44,498 nucleotides of DNA from SAR86 cluster bacterium AG-390-O18. Lineage in GTDB: Bacteria; Pseudomonadota; Gammaproteobacteria; Magnimaribacterales; AG-339-G14. Positions 7,850 through 15,877 of this stretch are shown here, piece by piece (within the stretch, counting starts at the first letter, position 1; each line of letters begins with the position of its first letter). Below the pieces are notes generated by a model that saw only the letters and a list, made by a program, of their open reading frames with translations, searched no databases and was not told the origin of the DNA. Both the position numbers and the translations under genes were made by a program. The stretch is taken from assembly GCA_003279605.1 (NCBI GenBank), contig QCHF01000002.1:277088-321585 (forward strand). The letters are read 5' to 3'.

Positions 7850-9590
7850 CCAACTTCTGACCTATATTTTTGTTGGTCTATCTTTTGCTTTGTACATTGG
7901 TATTGCAATTTGGTCACGAGCCAGTTCTACAAATGAATTTTATGTAGCTGGTAAAGGAGTAAATCCAGTTGCTAATGGTATGGCAACTGCAGCAGACTGG
8001 ATGTCCGCAGCATCTTTTATTTCCATGGCAGGACTTATTTCTTTTTTAGGAAAAGATGGGGCTGTTTATCTTATGGGTTGGACTGGCGGATACGTTCTAC
8101 TTGCCTTGCTTTTAGCTCCATATTTAAGAAAGTTTGGCCAATACACTGTGCCAGATTTTATTGGTACAAGATATTATTCGAAGACAGCGCGACTAGTTGC
8201 TGTTTTGTGTCTGATTTTTATTTCATTTACCTATGTTGCAGGCCAAATGCGAGGAGTTGGGATAGTTTTTTCTAGATTTCTAGAAGTTGAAATAAACGTT
8301 GGCGTTATTATTGGGATGATAGTCGTCTTCTTTTATGCAGTCTTGGGTGGCATGAAAGGTATTACTTATACTCAAGTTGCACAATATTGCGTAATGATAT
8401 TTGCCTACCTCGTTCCTGCAATTTTTATTTCAATATTGATTACTGGAAATCCCATTCCACAATTGGGATTTGGCGATACCTTGGTAAATAGCTCGACTTA
8501 TCTTCTAGACAAGCTTGACCAGCTATCTGTTGATTTAGGCTTTAATGCTTATACGGAAAATACCAAATCAAATATTGATATTTTTTGCATCACTGCAGCC
8601 TTGATGTTTGGTACAGCTGGTCTACCGCATGTAATAGTAAGATTTTTTACGGTTCCTAAAGTCAGTGATGCAAGAAAATCCGCTGGTTATGCCTTAGTCT
8701 TCATAGCTTTGCTTTATACAACAGCTCCTGCAGTTGCAGCCTTTTCAAGGGTAAATTTCATAGAGTCAATACAAGAAAAAAGCTATATAGATTCTCCTGA
8801 TTGGTTTAAGAATTGGGAGAATATTGGCCTTATCGCCTGGCAAGACAAAAATGAAGACGGCTTCATTAATTATTCTGCTGGTAAACCTTTCGAAGGAAGT
8901 AGGCCAATTTTCTCAAATGGCACTGGTACTCAAGGAGAACGAGAAATAGAAAATACTCCCATTAATGATAATTCAAATGAAGTTTATATCGATCGAGATA
9001 TTATGGTTTTAGCTAATCCTGAAATAGCTAAGCTGCCAGCATGGGTTATGGCTTTGGTTGCTGCAGGCGGATTAGCTGCAGCACTATCTACAGCGGCAGG
9101 ACTTCTTTTGGTTATTTCTTCTTCCATATCTCATGATTTACTTAAAAAAACTTTCATGCCAAAAATAAATGAAAGACAAGAATTATTCTATGCAAGATGC
9201 TCTGCCGCGGTAGCAATTCTTATCGCAGGACTTTTTGGTATTTATCCGCCAGCTTTTGTGGCGCAAGTTGTTGCTTTTGCCTTTGGCTTAGCTGCTTCAA
9301 CAATTTTTCCAGCTCTGCTTTTAGGTATATTTTCTAAAAGATTGAATAAAGAAGGAGCGATAGCAGGCATGTTGGCAGGATTATTGTTTACTGCTAGCTA
9401 CATCATTTATTTTAAATTTCTGTTTAGTGAACTCGATTCCAGCTCTTATTGGCTATGGGGCATCTCTCCAGAAGGAATAGGTTTTCTCGGGATGATTATT
9501 AATTTTGCAGTTGCGGCACTGGTTTCATCGGTGTCAAGCAAGCCACCAATTGAAGTAGCGCAGATGGTTGATAAAATAAGATTGCCATGA
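7842..9590 (+). CDS. Sodium:solute symporter, VC_2705/ActP-like subfamily
   Basis: A 582-aa inner-membrane transporter of the SSS family with about 12-13 hydrophobic segments. Family signs are FYVAGKGVNPVANGMATAADWMSAAS near the N-terminus, GGYVLLALLLAPYLRKFG, and AAGGLAAALSTAAGLLL. A hydrophilic insert at about 305-385 contains a DKNEDGFINY stretch resembling an EF-hand-type calcium loop; such an insert is known for this subfamily. It would import an organic acid or amino acid with Na+. It overlaps both neighbours (DUF4212 subunit and dipeptidase), so the three are almost surely one operon, and the dipeptidase partner hints at amino acid uptake. Confidence 0.92.
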   Translation: MSSQLLTYIFVGLSFALYIGIAIWSRASSTNEFYVAGKGVNPVANGMATAADWMSAASFISMAGLISFLGKDGAVYLMGWTGGYVLLALLLAPYLRKFGQYTVPDFIGTRYYSKTARLVAVLCLIFISFTYVAGQMRGVGIVFSRFLEVEINVGVIIGMIVVFFYAVLGGMKGITYTQVAQYCVMIFAYLVPAIFISILITGNPIPQLGFGDTLVNSSTYLLDKLDQLSVDLGFNAYTENTKSNIDIFCITAALMFGTAGLPHVIVRFFTVPKVSDARKSAGYALVFIALLYTTAPAVAAFSRVNFIESIQEKSYIDSPDWFKNWENIGLIAWQDKNEDGFINYSAGKPFEGSRPIFSNGTGTQGEREIENTPINDNSNEVYIDRDIMVLANPEIAKLPAWVMALVAAGGLAAALSTAAGLLLVISSSISHDLLKKTFMPKINERQELFYARCSAAVAILIAGLFGIYPPAFVAQVVAFAFGLAASTIFPALLLGIFSKRLNKEGAIAGMLAGLLFTASYIIYFKFLFSELDSSSYWLWGISPEGIGFLGMIINFAVAALVSSVSSKPPIEVAQMVDKIRLP

Positions 9591-10759
9591 CAATCATAAA
9601 ATTTTTAACTCTAATCTCTTTCTTACTCATTTCCCCTTTATCTTTTTCTGAAAGTCAGGAAAAAAACTACCAAGCACGTCTTCAAGATGTCATGAAGGCA
9701 AGAAAGCTTATGGATAGAAAAAGAGAAAGAGACGAGATTAAAGATCTTGCTCAAGAATTAGCTCAAGAAATTCTAATTATTGATACTCATTTAGACACTC
9801 CCATTCAATTGTATATGCAGCAGAATAAAAATGGATCCTATGAAGACATCACAAAGGCTTCTTCCTTGCACTTTGATTATGATCGGGCTGTCAGTGGAGG
9901 ACTAAATGTACCTTTTTTTGTTATTTTTACTCCGCCATCTGCAGAAGAAAAAGGTACAGCCTTTGAAATGGCAGAAGAAATTATTCAGATTCTTGAAGAT
10001 ATCATGAATAAAAATCCCAATAAATTTAGATTGGTGAAGTCTCCCGAGGAAATTTCAAACGATAAAGGTATCATGCAGGTTGTTTATGGTATGGAAAATG
10101 GCGCACCAATAGAAAGCAAGCTTTCAAATATAAAATTATTTTCCGACATGGGCATCAGTTACATTACTTTGGCACATTCGAAAAGCAATCATATTTCAGA
10201 TTCCTCTTATGACGAAAATAAAAATTGGGGTGGCTTAAGCCCTTTCGGGAGAGAAGTGGTTACGGAAATGAATAAGCAAGGGGTAATGATAGATATAAGT
10301 CACGTATCTGATGACGCCTTTTATGAAGTTTTACGCTTAACAAAGACACCTGTTATTGCTTCTCATAGCTCATTACGGCATTTCGTACCCGGCTTTGAGA
10401 GAAATGTTTCGGACGACATGTTGCAACAATTGGCCAAAAACGAAGGCGTTATTCAAATTTGTTTCGGTTCTGAATTTATCGCTGAAAAGAAAAAATATCC
10501 AAAACTTGTTGTCACTGTTCAGGATGTTGCTGATCATATAGATCGAGTAAAAAATTTAGTTGGCGTTGATCACGTTGGAATTGGTTCCGATTACGATGGC
10601 TGGCGAAATTTTCCTGTTGGCTTAGAGGATACTTCTACTTATCCAAATTTAATTGAAGAGCTTTTAAAAAGGAATTATTCAAAAGAGGAAATCAAACAGA
10701 TCTTTGGAGGAAATTTATTGAGGGTTTGGCGAGAAGTAAAAAAATTCTCAGACTCTTGA
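9587..10759 (+). CDS. Membrane dipeptidase (renal dipeptidase family, peptidase M19), secreted
   Basis: A 390-aa enzyme with an N-terminal signal peptide (cleavage near residues 20-22, SFS/ES). The binuclear zinc ligands of the M19 family are visible: His68 and Asp70 in IIDTHLD, Glu170 in YGMENG, His239 in DISHVSD and His260 in ASHSSLR. The late family motif VGIGSDYDG is also present. It would hydrolyse dipeptides in the periplasm to free amino acids. The gene starts inside the end of the symporter gene (ATGA overlap), so cleavage and Na+-driven uptake of products look coupled. Confidence 0.93.
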   Translation: MTIIKFLTLISFLLISPLSFSESQEKNYQARLQDVMKARKLMDRKRERDEIKDLAQELAQEILIIDTHLDTPIQLYMQQNKNGSYEDITKASSLHFDYDRAVSGGLNVPFFVIFTPPSAEEKGTAFEMAEEIIQILEDIMNKNPNKFRLVKSPEEISNDKGIMQVVYGMENGAPIESKLSNIKLFSDMGISYITLAHSKSNHISDSSYDENKNWGGLSPFGREVVTEMNKQGVMIDISHVSDDAFYEVLRLTKTPVIASHSSLRHFVPGFERNVSDDMLQQLAKNEGVIQICFGSEFIAEKKKYPKLVVTVQDVADHIDRVKNLVGVDHVGIGSDYDGWRNFPVGLEDTSTYPNLIEELLKRNYSKEEIKQIFGGNLLRVWREVKKFSDS

Positions 10760-10783
10760 TAGAAAAATCTCATTTGCTATATT
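10756..10783 (+). promoter_or_regulatory. Probable sigma-70 promoter for the 10818 gene
   Basis: TTGATA at 10756-10761, a 16-base spacer, and TATATT at 10778-10783 preceded by TGC (extended -10). The start codon is 34 bases downstream with an AAGGAG ribosome site between. The -35 overlaps the dipeptidase stop codon. This supports starting the next gene at 10818 rather than at the in-frame ATG at 10782, which lies inside the -10 element. Confidence 0.55.
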
Positions 10784-10817
10784 GAACCTCCAAAATATTT
10801 TTTTAAGGAGAGAAAAA

Positions 10818-11504
10818 ATGAAAAAACTTTTAATTTTAATTGTAACTTTTGTTGCAAGCGCTGCTTATGCAGTACCTGCAATGAACGTTTTTACAATCAA
10901 TACCTCCGACCCAATGGGTTATATGGAATGGGCAAGAAAAAGCGCTCCAATCACAGCTCCTCCGTCAAACGCATCTGCCTCAGGCGTATGTTTGGCTACA
11001 GCCGGTGCTGAAGAATTTGGCGATATGTACTTTTTCAATCTATTTGATAGCAATGTAGATTCTTTAAGTGGAGACTACTACAGCCCTGAGATTGCGGCGG
11101 AGATTGCAAAGATTGCAAACAAAAGAACTGTCAGAATGATAGATCATTACACGCCAATGGAGCCTGCTGGAGATGGTTTTGAAGTAGGTTTAACTTACTC
11201 AAATTACAATTTGAATGTCTACACAAAAAATCCTCAGGCTTATATGGAAGCTCTCAAGGATTATGAAGCTGCAGCTCAAGCTAATGGTTTTGAAGATGTT
11301 ACATTAAGCGCCTTTCAAATAAACACTGGAGATTATTCAGGTCAAATTTTGGTTGTCACACAAGCACCAAATGCAAAAAGACTAGGACAATTTCTGGATG
11401 CAAGAAATGAAGGCTGGTCCACTTCTTTAGGAAATAGATTTCCAAAACTAAGGAAGCTAAAGAGAGGCATTATGATGAACTGTGAAGTTGTCTACGTAAG
11501 GTAA
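10818..11504 (+). CDS. Hypothetical secreted protein, two-repeat alpha/beta type, 228 aa
   Basis: The start at 10818 follows a strong ribosome site, TTTAAGGAGAGAAAA. The product has a clear signal peptide (MKKLLILIVTFVASAAYA, then VPAMNV). The mature part seems to hold two similar halves of about 100 residues: AMNVFTINTSDPMGYMEWARK and, near residue 130, YNLNVYTKNPQAYMEALKDYE, each a beta strand leading into an amphipathic helix. This is the pattern of dimeric alpha/beta-barrel (ferredoxin-like) domains. No enzyme motif seen. Monocistronic: its own promoter upstream and a terminator after. It looks like a cousin of the two genes at 15139 and 15878. The fold is inferred. Confidence 0.7.
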   Translation: MKKLLILIVTFVASAAYAVPAMNVFTINTSDPMGYMEWARKSAPITAPPSNASASGVCLATAGAEEFGDMYFFNLFDSNVDSLSGDYYSPEIAAEIAKIANKRTVRMIDHYTPMEPAGDGFEVGLTYSNYNLNVYTKNPQAYMEALKDYEAAAQANGFEDVTLSAFQINTGDYSGQILVVTQAPNAKRLGQFLDARNEGWSTSLGNRFPKLRKLKRGIMMNCEVVYVR

Positions 11505-11520
11505 TTTTAAGTTAGCTTTT

Positions 11521-11549
11521 AAAAAGGCGGGTTTATCCCGCCTTTTTTT
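11521..11549. terminator. Bidirectional rho-independent terminator
   Basis: The stem GGCGGG (11526-11531) pairs with CCCGCC (11537-11542) around the loop TTTAT, flanked by an A5 run on the left and a T7 run on the right. It can therefore terminate in both directions: the 10818 gene on the plus strand and the GH5-like gene on the minus strand, whose stop codon touches the T-run. Confidence 0.9.
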
Positions 11550-12594
11550 AATTTCCTAAAAATTCTTTGATAAATTTAATTTCTGAATTGCTAAATGGAG
11601 AACCATCTATTCTATAAATATCGTGAAACCATTCTTTTGGTTCAGGCAATTCATCGCCTTCATTTATAAATTCACCTTGCTTCTTTTTTTCTTGGAGCTC
11701 TAATATTGTTGACCAGCCAAAATGAGTTTGACTTTTACCTGCTACAAAACCCCAGTTGTAGCAACCGACATTTTCTTTTTTGAAGATGGGAAGTGAGAAT
11801 TCAAAAGTGGTGCCGAACTCTCTTGCCATATATTCGGTACATAATAATGGCCTTCCAAATTCCTTAAGTCTTTCAATAGTGGGCTCAAGTTTTTCTGCTT
11901 CATAAGTATGAAAGGTTATTACATCTGAATTTTCACCATTGAGTTTTAAGATTTCATCACCGATGGCACCATCTAAACAAGCAGTTAGAGGTTGAGAGGG
12001 TCTAACTTCGTAAGCCCATTCCCAAGTATATTGAAGTAATTTAAGAGCTTTATCACCAATACCAAATTGGCCAGGTTCATTGTAAATGTCCCACATCAAA
12101 ATTCTTTCGTCATTTGAATAGTCTTTGAGGACGCCTTGGACAAATTCTTTTAATCTGTTTAATTCCTTTGCATCAATTTTCTTTTCATCAACTTGGTTGA
12201 CCAATTCCATACCAGGACTTTGTTTCCAACCGGAGTTATGAACTCCTTTGACTGGCAAAGGTTGTTTGCCCAGTTTTGGATAGGGTCGGTGACAATCGTC
12301 AAAGAGCACAATAATCGGTTTGATATTTCTTTCTTCACAAATGTCTAAAAATTTTTCAAAAGATTTTTTAAATTTATCTTTTTCTAACCAAAGTAAATCA
12401 TGCAAATAAACTCTTAATGAGTTGAATCCAAGCTCTTTTGCCCAATCTAATTCTCTTTCAATTGTCTCTTCATCAAAAGTATCTTCTTGAAACATTTCAA
12501 GTTGATTGATTGCTGAACTTGGCAAAAAGTTACAACCAACTAACCAAGGTTGTTTTTTATACCAGTTATTTGCTTTTTCCTTAGACCATTGCAT
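11548..12594 (-). CDS. Glycoside hydrolase, GH5-like (cellulase/mannanase superfamily), cytoplasmic
   Basis: A 348-aa TIM-barrel glycosidase of clan-A type. The acid/base fits Glu173 in MWDIYNEPG and the nucleophile Glu254 in LLCTEYMAR. Supporting strands are FNSLRVYL and IKPIIVLFDD near residues 57-100, and a late YNWGF motif. Proteins of this kind are often annotated as 1,4-beta-xylanase or cellulase-like, but no polysaccharide specificity can be read here. No signal peptide, so it likely acts on imported oligosaccharides or glycosides. It is the last gene of the minus-strand amtB unit. Confidence 0.85.
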   Translation of the reverse strand: MQWSKEKANNWYKKQPWLVGCNFLPSSAINQLEMFQEDTFDEETIERELDWAKELGFNSLRVYLHDLLWLEKDKFKKSFEKFLDICEERNIKPIIVLFDDCHRPYPKLGKQPLPVKGVHNSGWKQSPGMELVNQVDEKKIDAKELNRLKEFVQGVLKDYSNDERILMWDIYNEPGQFGIGDKALKLLQYTWEWAYEVRPSQPLTACLDGAIGDEILKLNGENSDVITFHTYEAEKLEPTIERLKEFGRPLLCTEYMAREFGTTFEFSLPIFKKENVGCYNWGFVAGKSQTHFGWSTILELQEKKKQGEFINEGDELPEPKEWFHDIYRIDGSPFSNSEIKFIKEFLGN

Positions 12595-12604
12595 CTCTTT
12601 AAGT

Positions 12605-13018
12605 TTAATAAATCAGAATGACAATTGAAAACATATAACAGCCACACACTCCTGAAGTAAGGTTCTTTCTGAGTTTCAAGTAGTCAGGATTAGAAAATTG
12701 AGGATTAATTTTGGACTCCAACATATAAAAAAGAAAAAACAGGAAAAACAATAAGGTCATTGCATAAATGAGATCTATCCACGCCAATAAAATTGCTCCA
12801 AATCCCAAAAGCGAAAAAGTAATAGCTAGAACCAGATTTTTTTGTGTTGAATCAATTCCCCAAATAATTCCTGATAAAAAAGAAATTATTACTCCTCCAT
12901 ATACGACTAATAATTGAAAAGAAATCTCCTCATAAGTTTCTCCAAGAATCCAAGGCAGGATTGTCAGAGCTGCAAAGGGCAGAAAGCCTAAATAACCTAG
13001 GGTAATTTTAGTTTGCAT
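12605..13018 (-). CDS. DUF3429-like integral membrane protein
   Basis: A 137-aa protein with four or five membrane helices. The segment VVYGGVIISFLSGIIWGID is typical of DUF3429, whose members are inner-membrane proteins of unknown role. Its start is immediately next to the stop of the 74-aa membrane protein upstream, and ten bases separate it from the glycosidase. It is part of the same minus-strand run as amtB. Confidence 0.75.
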   Translation of the reverse strand: MQTKITLGYLGFLPFAALTILPWILGETYEEISFQLLVVYGGVIISFLSGIIWGIDSTQKNLVLAITFSLLGFGAILLAWIDLIYAMTLLFFLFFLFYMLESKINPQFSNPDYLKLRKNLTSGVCGCYMFSIVILIY

Positions 13019-13243
13019 TTATCCATGAGCCATTTTTAACAGAGTCATGAAAAGTATACCCGTTCCAATAACACCAACGATTAGTATTATTAGGTCAACA
13101 ATAAATACCTGAAAAAGCTTCAGCCAAGATCTTTCTTTTCCTTCTTTGATATCTTGCAATAAATATATAAAAGCACTGATTTTAAAAAGCACGAAAGCTG
13201 TTAAGAAGGTTATTCCTCCTAGAATAAATATCCCAAAGCTCAT
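13019..13243 (-). CDS. Hypothetical 74-aa two-helix membrane protein
   Basis: A small protein with two predicted transmembrane segments (about 3-27 and 44-68), separated by a charged loop DIKEGKERSW. No family recognised. It sits 16 bases after amtB and directly against the DUF3429 gene, so it is co-transcribed. In many bacteria the gene next to amtB is the PII protein glnK; this protein is not related to PII. Confidence 0.65.
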   Translation of the reverse strand: MSFGIFILGGITFLTAFVLFKISAFIYLLQDIKEGKERSWLKLFQVFIVDLIILIVGVIGTGILFMTLLKMAHG

Positions 13244-13259
13244 TACGAATTATATTTGT

Positions 13260-14471
13260 CTAAAGCTTGTATCCCGACTGGCCGTGTTCAGCAACGTCTA
13301 GACCTTCTTCCTGAGAATCATCAGAAACTCTTAGTCCGAATATAGACCTAGTGATAAGTAATAAAATTACTGAACCAACCAAAGTGAACAAGCCAACACT
13401 GACTGCTCCGATTACTTGCGTTGTCATAAGATCGCTGAAACTTGAACCTTCGTCGTATCCAATTCCGCCATAACTTTCTGCAGTTAAAAATGGAATAAGT
13501 AAAATTCCTAACAGTCCACCAATGCCATGAACAGCGAAGACATCTAGAGAGTCATCGATATTGAAAGTTTCTTTTACGATGTTAACCATGTAGTAACAAA
13601 CTCCACCGGCAATTAAACCGATGATTAAGCCACCCATGGGTCCTACTGATCCACTTGCAGGAGTAATGGAAGCTAAACCGGCAATGCAACCGGTAACTGC
13701 TCCAACCAAAGAAGATTTACCAAATTTAACTTTTTCAATGATGATCCAGACAATTGTTGCTGTGGCTGCTGATATGTGAGTCACCAAAATTGCCATACCG
13801 GCATCGCCATTCGCAGCCAATGCACTTCCACCATTAAAGCCAAACCAACCAACCCATAACATACATGCGCCCATCATGGTTAAACCTGGGTTATGCGGAG
13901 GCTGTACAGAATTTGGGAAGCCATCCCTTGGGCCTAAAAAGAAGGCTATTACTAGAGCAGTTATTCCCGCAGTAAGGTGAACGACAAGTCCACCAGCAAA
14001 ATCTCTTACTCCCATTTCAAAAAGCCAGCCACCTTCAGCCCAAATCCAGTGGACGACTGGAGCATAAATTAAAATCACCCACAACAAAGAAAAGACGGCT
14101 ACAAAACTAAACTTAATTCTCTCTGGATATGCTCCAACTATCAAAGCAGGAGTTATGATGGCAAATGTCATCTGGAACATAAAAAATACACTTTCTGGGA
14201 TATCTCCAGACATGCTATCTCTTGATAAATTAGCTAAAAACAGGTTGCCTAAATCTCCAACATAAGCTCCAGTACCACTGAAGGCAATACTGTAGGCAAT
14301 TACTAACCAAGCAATCGAACTGATGCATGCAATAGTGAAGCAATGCATCAAAACCGAAAGAATATTACTTGCTCTTACAAGGCCTGCATAAAATAAAGCC
14401 AAGCCAGGCAAAGTCATAAATAAAACTAAAGCAGTGGATGTAATTATCCAAGCGGTGTTACCAGTATCCAT
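13260..14471 (-). CDS. amtB: Ammonium transporter AmtB
   Basis: A 403-aa inner-membrane ammonium channel with 11 helices. The start MDTGNTAWIITSTALVLFM and GLALFYAGLVR are standard Amt N-terminal segments. The conserved Asp and pore histidines are found in DFAGGLVVHLTAG and VHGIGGLLG. The C-terminal tail GLRVSDDSQEEGLDVAEHG is the segment that contacts PII proteins in other bacteria. Unlike E. coli AmtB it has no cleavable signal peptide. A good ribosome site (AAGGGGAA) precedes the ATG. No glnK is adjacent; inverted repeats resembling NtrC sites lie upstream. Confidence 0.97.
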   Translation of the reverse strand: MDTGNTAWIITSTALVLFMTLPGLALFYAGLVRASNILSVLMHCFTIACISSIAWLVIAYSIAFSGTGAYVGDLGNLFLANLSRDSMSGDIPESVFFMFQMTFAIITPALIVGAYPERIKFSFVAVFSLLWVILIYAPVVHWIWAEGGWLFEMGVRDFAGGLVVHLTAGITALVIAFFLGPRDGFPNSVQPPHNPGLTMMGACMLWVGWFGFNGGSALAANGDAGMAILVTHISAATATIVWIIIEKVKFGKSSLVGAVTGCIAGLASITPASGSVGPMGGLIIGLIAGGVCYYMVNIVKETFNIDDSLDVFAVHGIGGLLGILLIPFLTAESYGGIGYDEGSSFSDLMTTQVIGAVSVGLFTLVGSVILLLITRSIFGLRVSDDSQEEGLDVAEHGQSGYKL

Positions 14472-14506
14472 AAAATATTCCCCTTAATATGTATTATTTA
14501 GACTTT

Positions 14507-14524
14507 ATCAAAAAGTATTTTGAT
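14507..14524. promoter_or_regulatory. Inverted repeat in the amtB leader
   Basis: A perfect 7-base inverted repeat, ATCAAAA and TTTTGAT separated by AGTA, 36 bases upstream of the amtB start. It could be a transcribed hairpin or an operator half-site pair. AT-rich sequence makes chance palindromes possible. Confidence 0.35.
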
Positions 14525-14539
14525 CTTTATGTCTAAATT

Positions 14540-14567
14540 AGTGCAACAAATGCACTGTCAAAGTGCA
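14540..14567. promoter_or_regulatory. NtrC-box-like overlapping inverted repeats upstream of amtB
   Basis: Two perfect 6-5-6 inverted repeats share one arm: AGTGCA/TGCACT at 14540-14556 and TGCACT-GTCAA-AGTGCA at 14551-14567. The second fits the NtrC consensus TGCACY-N5-RGTGCA. On the minus strand the spacer contributes a TTGACA that could be a -35. No GG-N10-GC sigma-54 promoter was found between these sites and amtB, so activation by NtrC with sigma-54 is not shown. The site abuts the stop codon of the upstream lipoprotein gene. Confidence 0.6.
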
Positions 14568-14568
14568 G

Positions 14569-15084
14569 TTATGAACTTTCAGGATATTTAGAAAGAATTT
14601 TTGAAACTATTTCGTTGGCCAGATCTTGATCATCTAAAGAAGTAGAATTTATTCTGATATTTGCATACCAAACAACCTTATCTAAATCCTCATCAAAAAA
14701 CTTAACTGATAAATAATTAATTGGAGGAAAGTCATTTGCATAAAATCTATATGAAAAAGGGTCATTTCGATAACCGTAAAAGAAATGCGAAGAGTTAATT
14801 TGTTTACGTCTTTCTTTTTCTTTTACTGAAAAGCTTACTTTTAAAGGAGATTGATCATTTTGATCCAATCCAAGCTGGACTAGAGACGAAGACAGGGCTC
14901 TTGCGATTCTGTTTATTCTTATAGGGTTTTCTTCTTCATCAGATTCAACTCTAAATGGGTCGGGCTTAAAAATTTTAAAGTCTTTGTATTTAGCGGCAGA
15001 GAAAGCTTCGTCGGAATCAACTTTGACTACGAAGCCAGATGCACAAGATGAGAGTAAAACTAAAATGATTAACCTAGCTAACAC
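14569..15084 (-). CDS. Putative DUF4136-like lipoprotein
   Basis: A 171-aa protein with a lipoprotein signal peptide (lipobox LSSC, Cys14). The remainder has the strand-rich pattern of DUF4136 lipoproteins: YKDFKIF near the start, RINRIARALSSSLVQLGL in the middle, and a C-terminal helix with IVSKILSKYP. It is expected to be outer-membrane anchored with unknown role. It is expressed divergently from the 15139 gene; 54 bases separate the starts. The family call is moderate, the lipoprotein call good. Confidence 0.7.
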   Translation of the reverse strand: MLARLIILVLLSSCASGFVVKVDSDEAFSAAKYKDFKIFKPDPFRVESDEEENPIRINRIARALSSSLVQLGLDQNDQSPLKVSFSVKEKERRKQINSSHFFYGYRNDPFSYRFYANDFPPINYLSVKFFDEDLDKVVWYANIRINSTSLDDQDLANEIVSKILSKYPESS

Positions 15085-15092
15085 GGTTGCAT

Positions 15093-15107
15093 TATAACTT
15101 TGTTATA
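15093..15107. promoter_or_regulatory. Palindrome in divergent promoter region
   Basis: TATAAC-TTT-GTTATA, a perfect 6-base inverted repeat between the divergent genes starting at 15084 (minus) and 15139 (plus). It overlaps TATA-like -10 candidates, such as TATAGT at 15104-15109, so it may simply be two opposed -10 elements or may be an operator. Confidence 0.35.
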
Positions 15108-15138
15108 GTAATCGAAGAAATTTTTTAAGGAGAGAAAA

Positions 15139-15876
15139 ATGAAAAAAATTATTTTTTTAGTGATGTTTCTGGCTTCTTCGTTAAGCTTTACATCACCAAC
15201 TTGGATTGAATATTTATTCAAAGTAGACAGCCCTCAAGATGCAGCAAAAATTGTAGCTGCTACAGATAAATTCATGTCGTCAGACTTTGTAAAAAATAAT
15301 TTTAAAGGATCGTTGCACTTAAATGCTTATATTGCTGGCGGCAAAATAGAAGAGACTCATTCGTATGCAATTCTTCAACCAAGTTTAGCCGAACATGAGA
15401 TTTGGCTGGCTAAAGTAAGTGATCCAAATAATGAAGAAGTTAGAAAATTTGCTTCTGTAATTAATTCAAACTCTGAAGGAGTTGGTACACGCGTCAACAC
15501 TTTTATTCAAACTTATGGAAATCCTTCAAACAAAGATACCGTTTGGGCAATTTATCCATTTAGAACAAAACAATCAAATGTTGAAGATATTATTGAAGCA
15601 ACTGAAGATTTAAATAAAGCAATTAAAGATACATTCCCAGGACAGTTTGGACTTTCAGAAAGAATGGCTGGCGGTGGAATGCAAACTCACCTTTATACTG
15701 TAGGTTATGAGTCTTTAGCTGAAATGGAACAATGGGAAGATTCTGAACCTAGGGATGCTGGAGTTTCTCCCTTTGATAAAGAAATGGATAAGTTAGTTGA
15801 GTGGCATGAAAGAGAAATAGTAAGAAACATCAGAGTTTATGATTCAGCTATGACTCTTCAAGATTTCGTTGAATAA
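15139..15876 (+). CDS. Hypothetical secreted protein, two-repeat alpha/beta type, 245 aa
   Basis: It starts after a strong ribosome site, TTTTTTAAGGAGAGAAAA, nearly identical to that of the 10818 gene. A signal peptide is present (MKKIIFLVMFLASSLSFTS). The mature protein can be read as two alpha/beta units: WIEYLFKVDSPQDAAKIVAATDKFM and, near residue 138, TVWAIYPFRTKQSNVEDIIEATEDL, each closing with a strand. I see no catalytic motif and do not recognise a named family. The neighbour at 15878 starts one base after its stop, so the two are co-expressed and may act together in the periplasm. Confidence 0.7.
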   Translation: MKKIIFLVMFLASSLSFTSPTWIEYLFKVDSPQDAAKIVAATDKFMSSDFVKNNFKGSLHLNAYIAGGKIEETHSYAILQPSLAEHEIWLAKVSDPNNEEVRKFASVINSNSEGVGTRVNTFIQTYGNPSNKDTVWAIYPFRTKQSNVEDIIEATEDLNKAIKDTFPGQFGLSERMAGGGMQTHLYTVGYESLAEMEQWEDSEPRDAGVSPFDKEMDKLVEWHEREIVRNIRVYDSAMTLQDFVE

Positions 15877-15877
15877 A

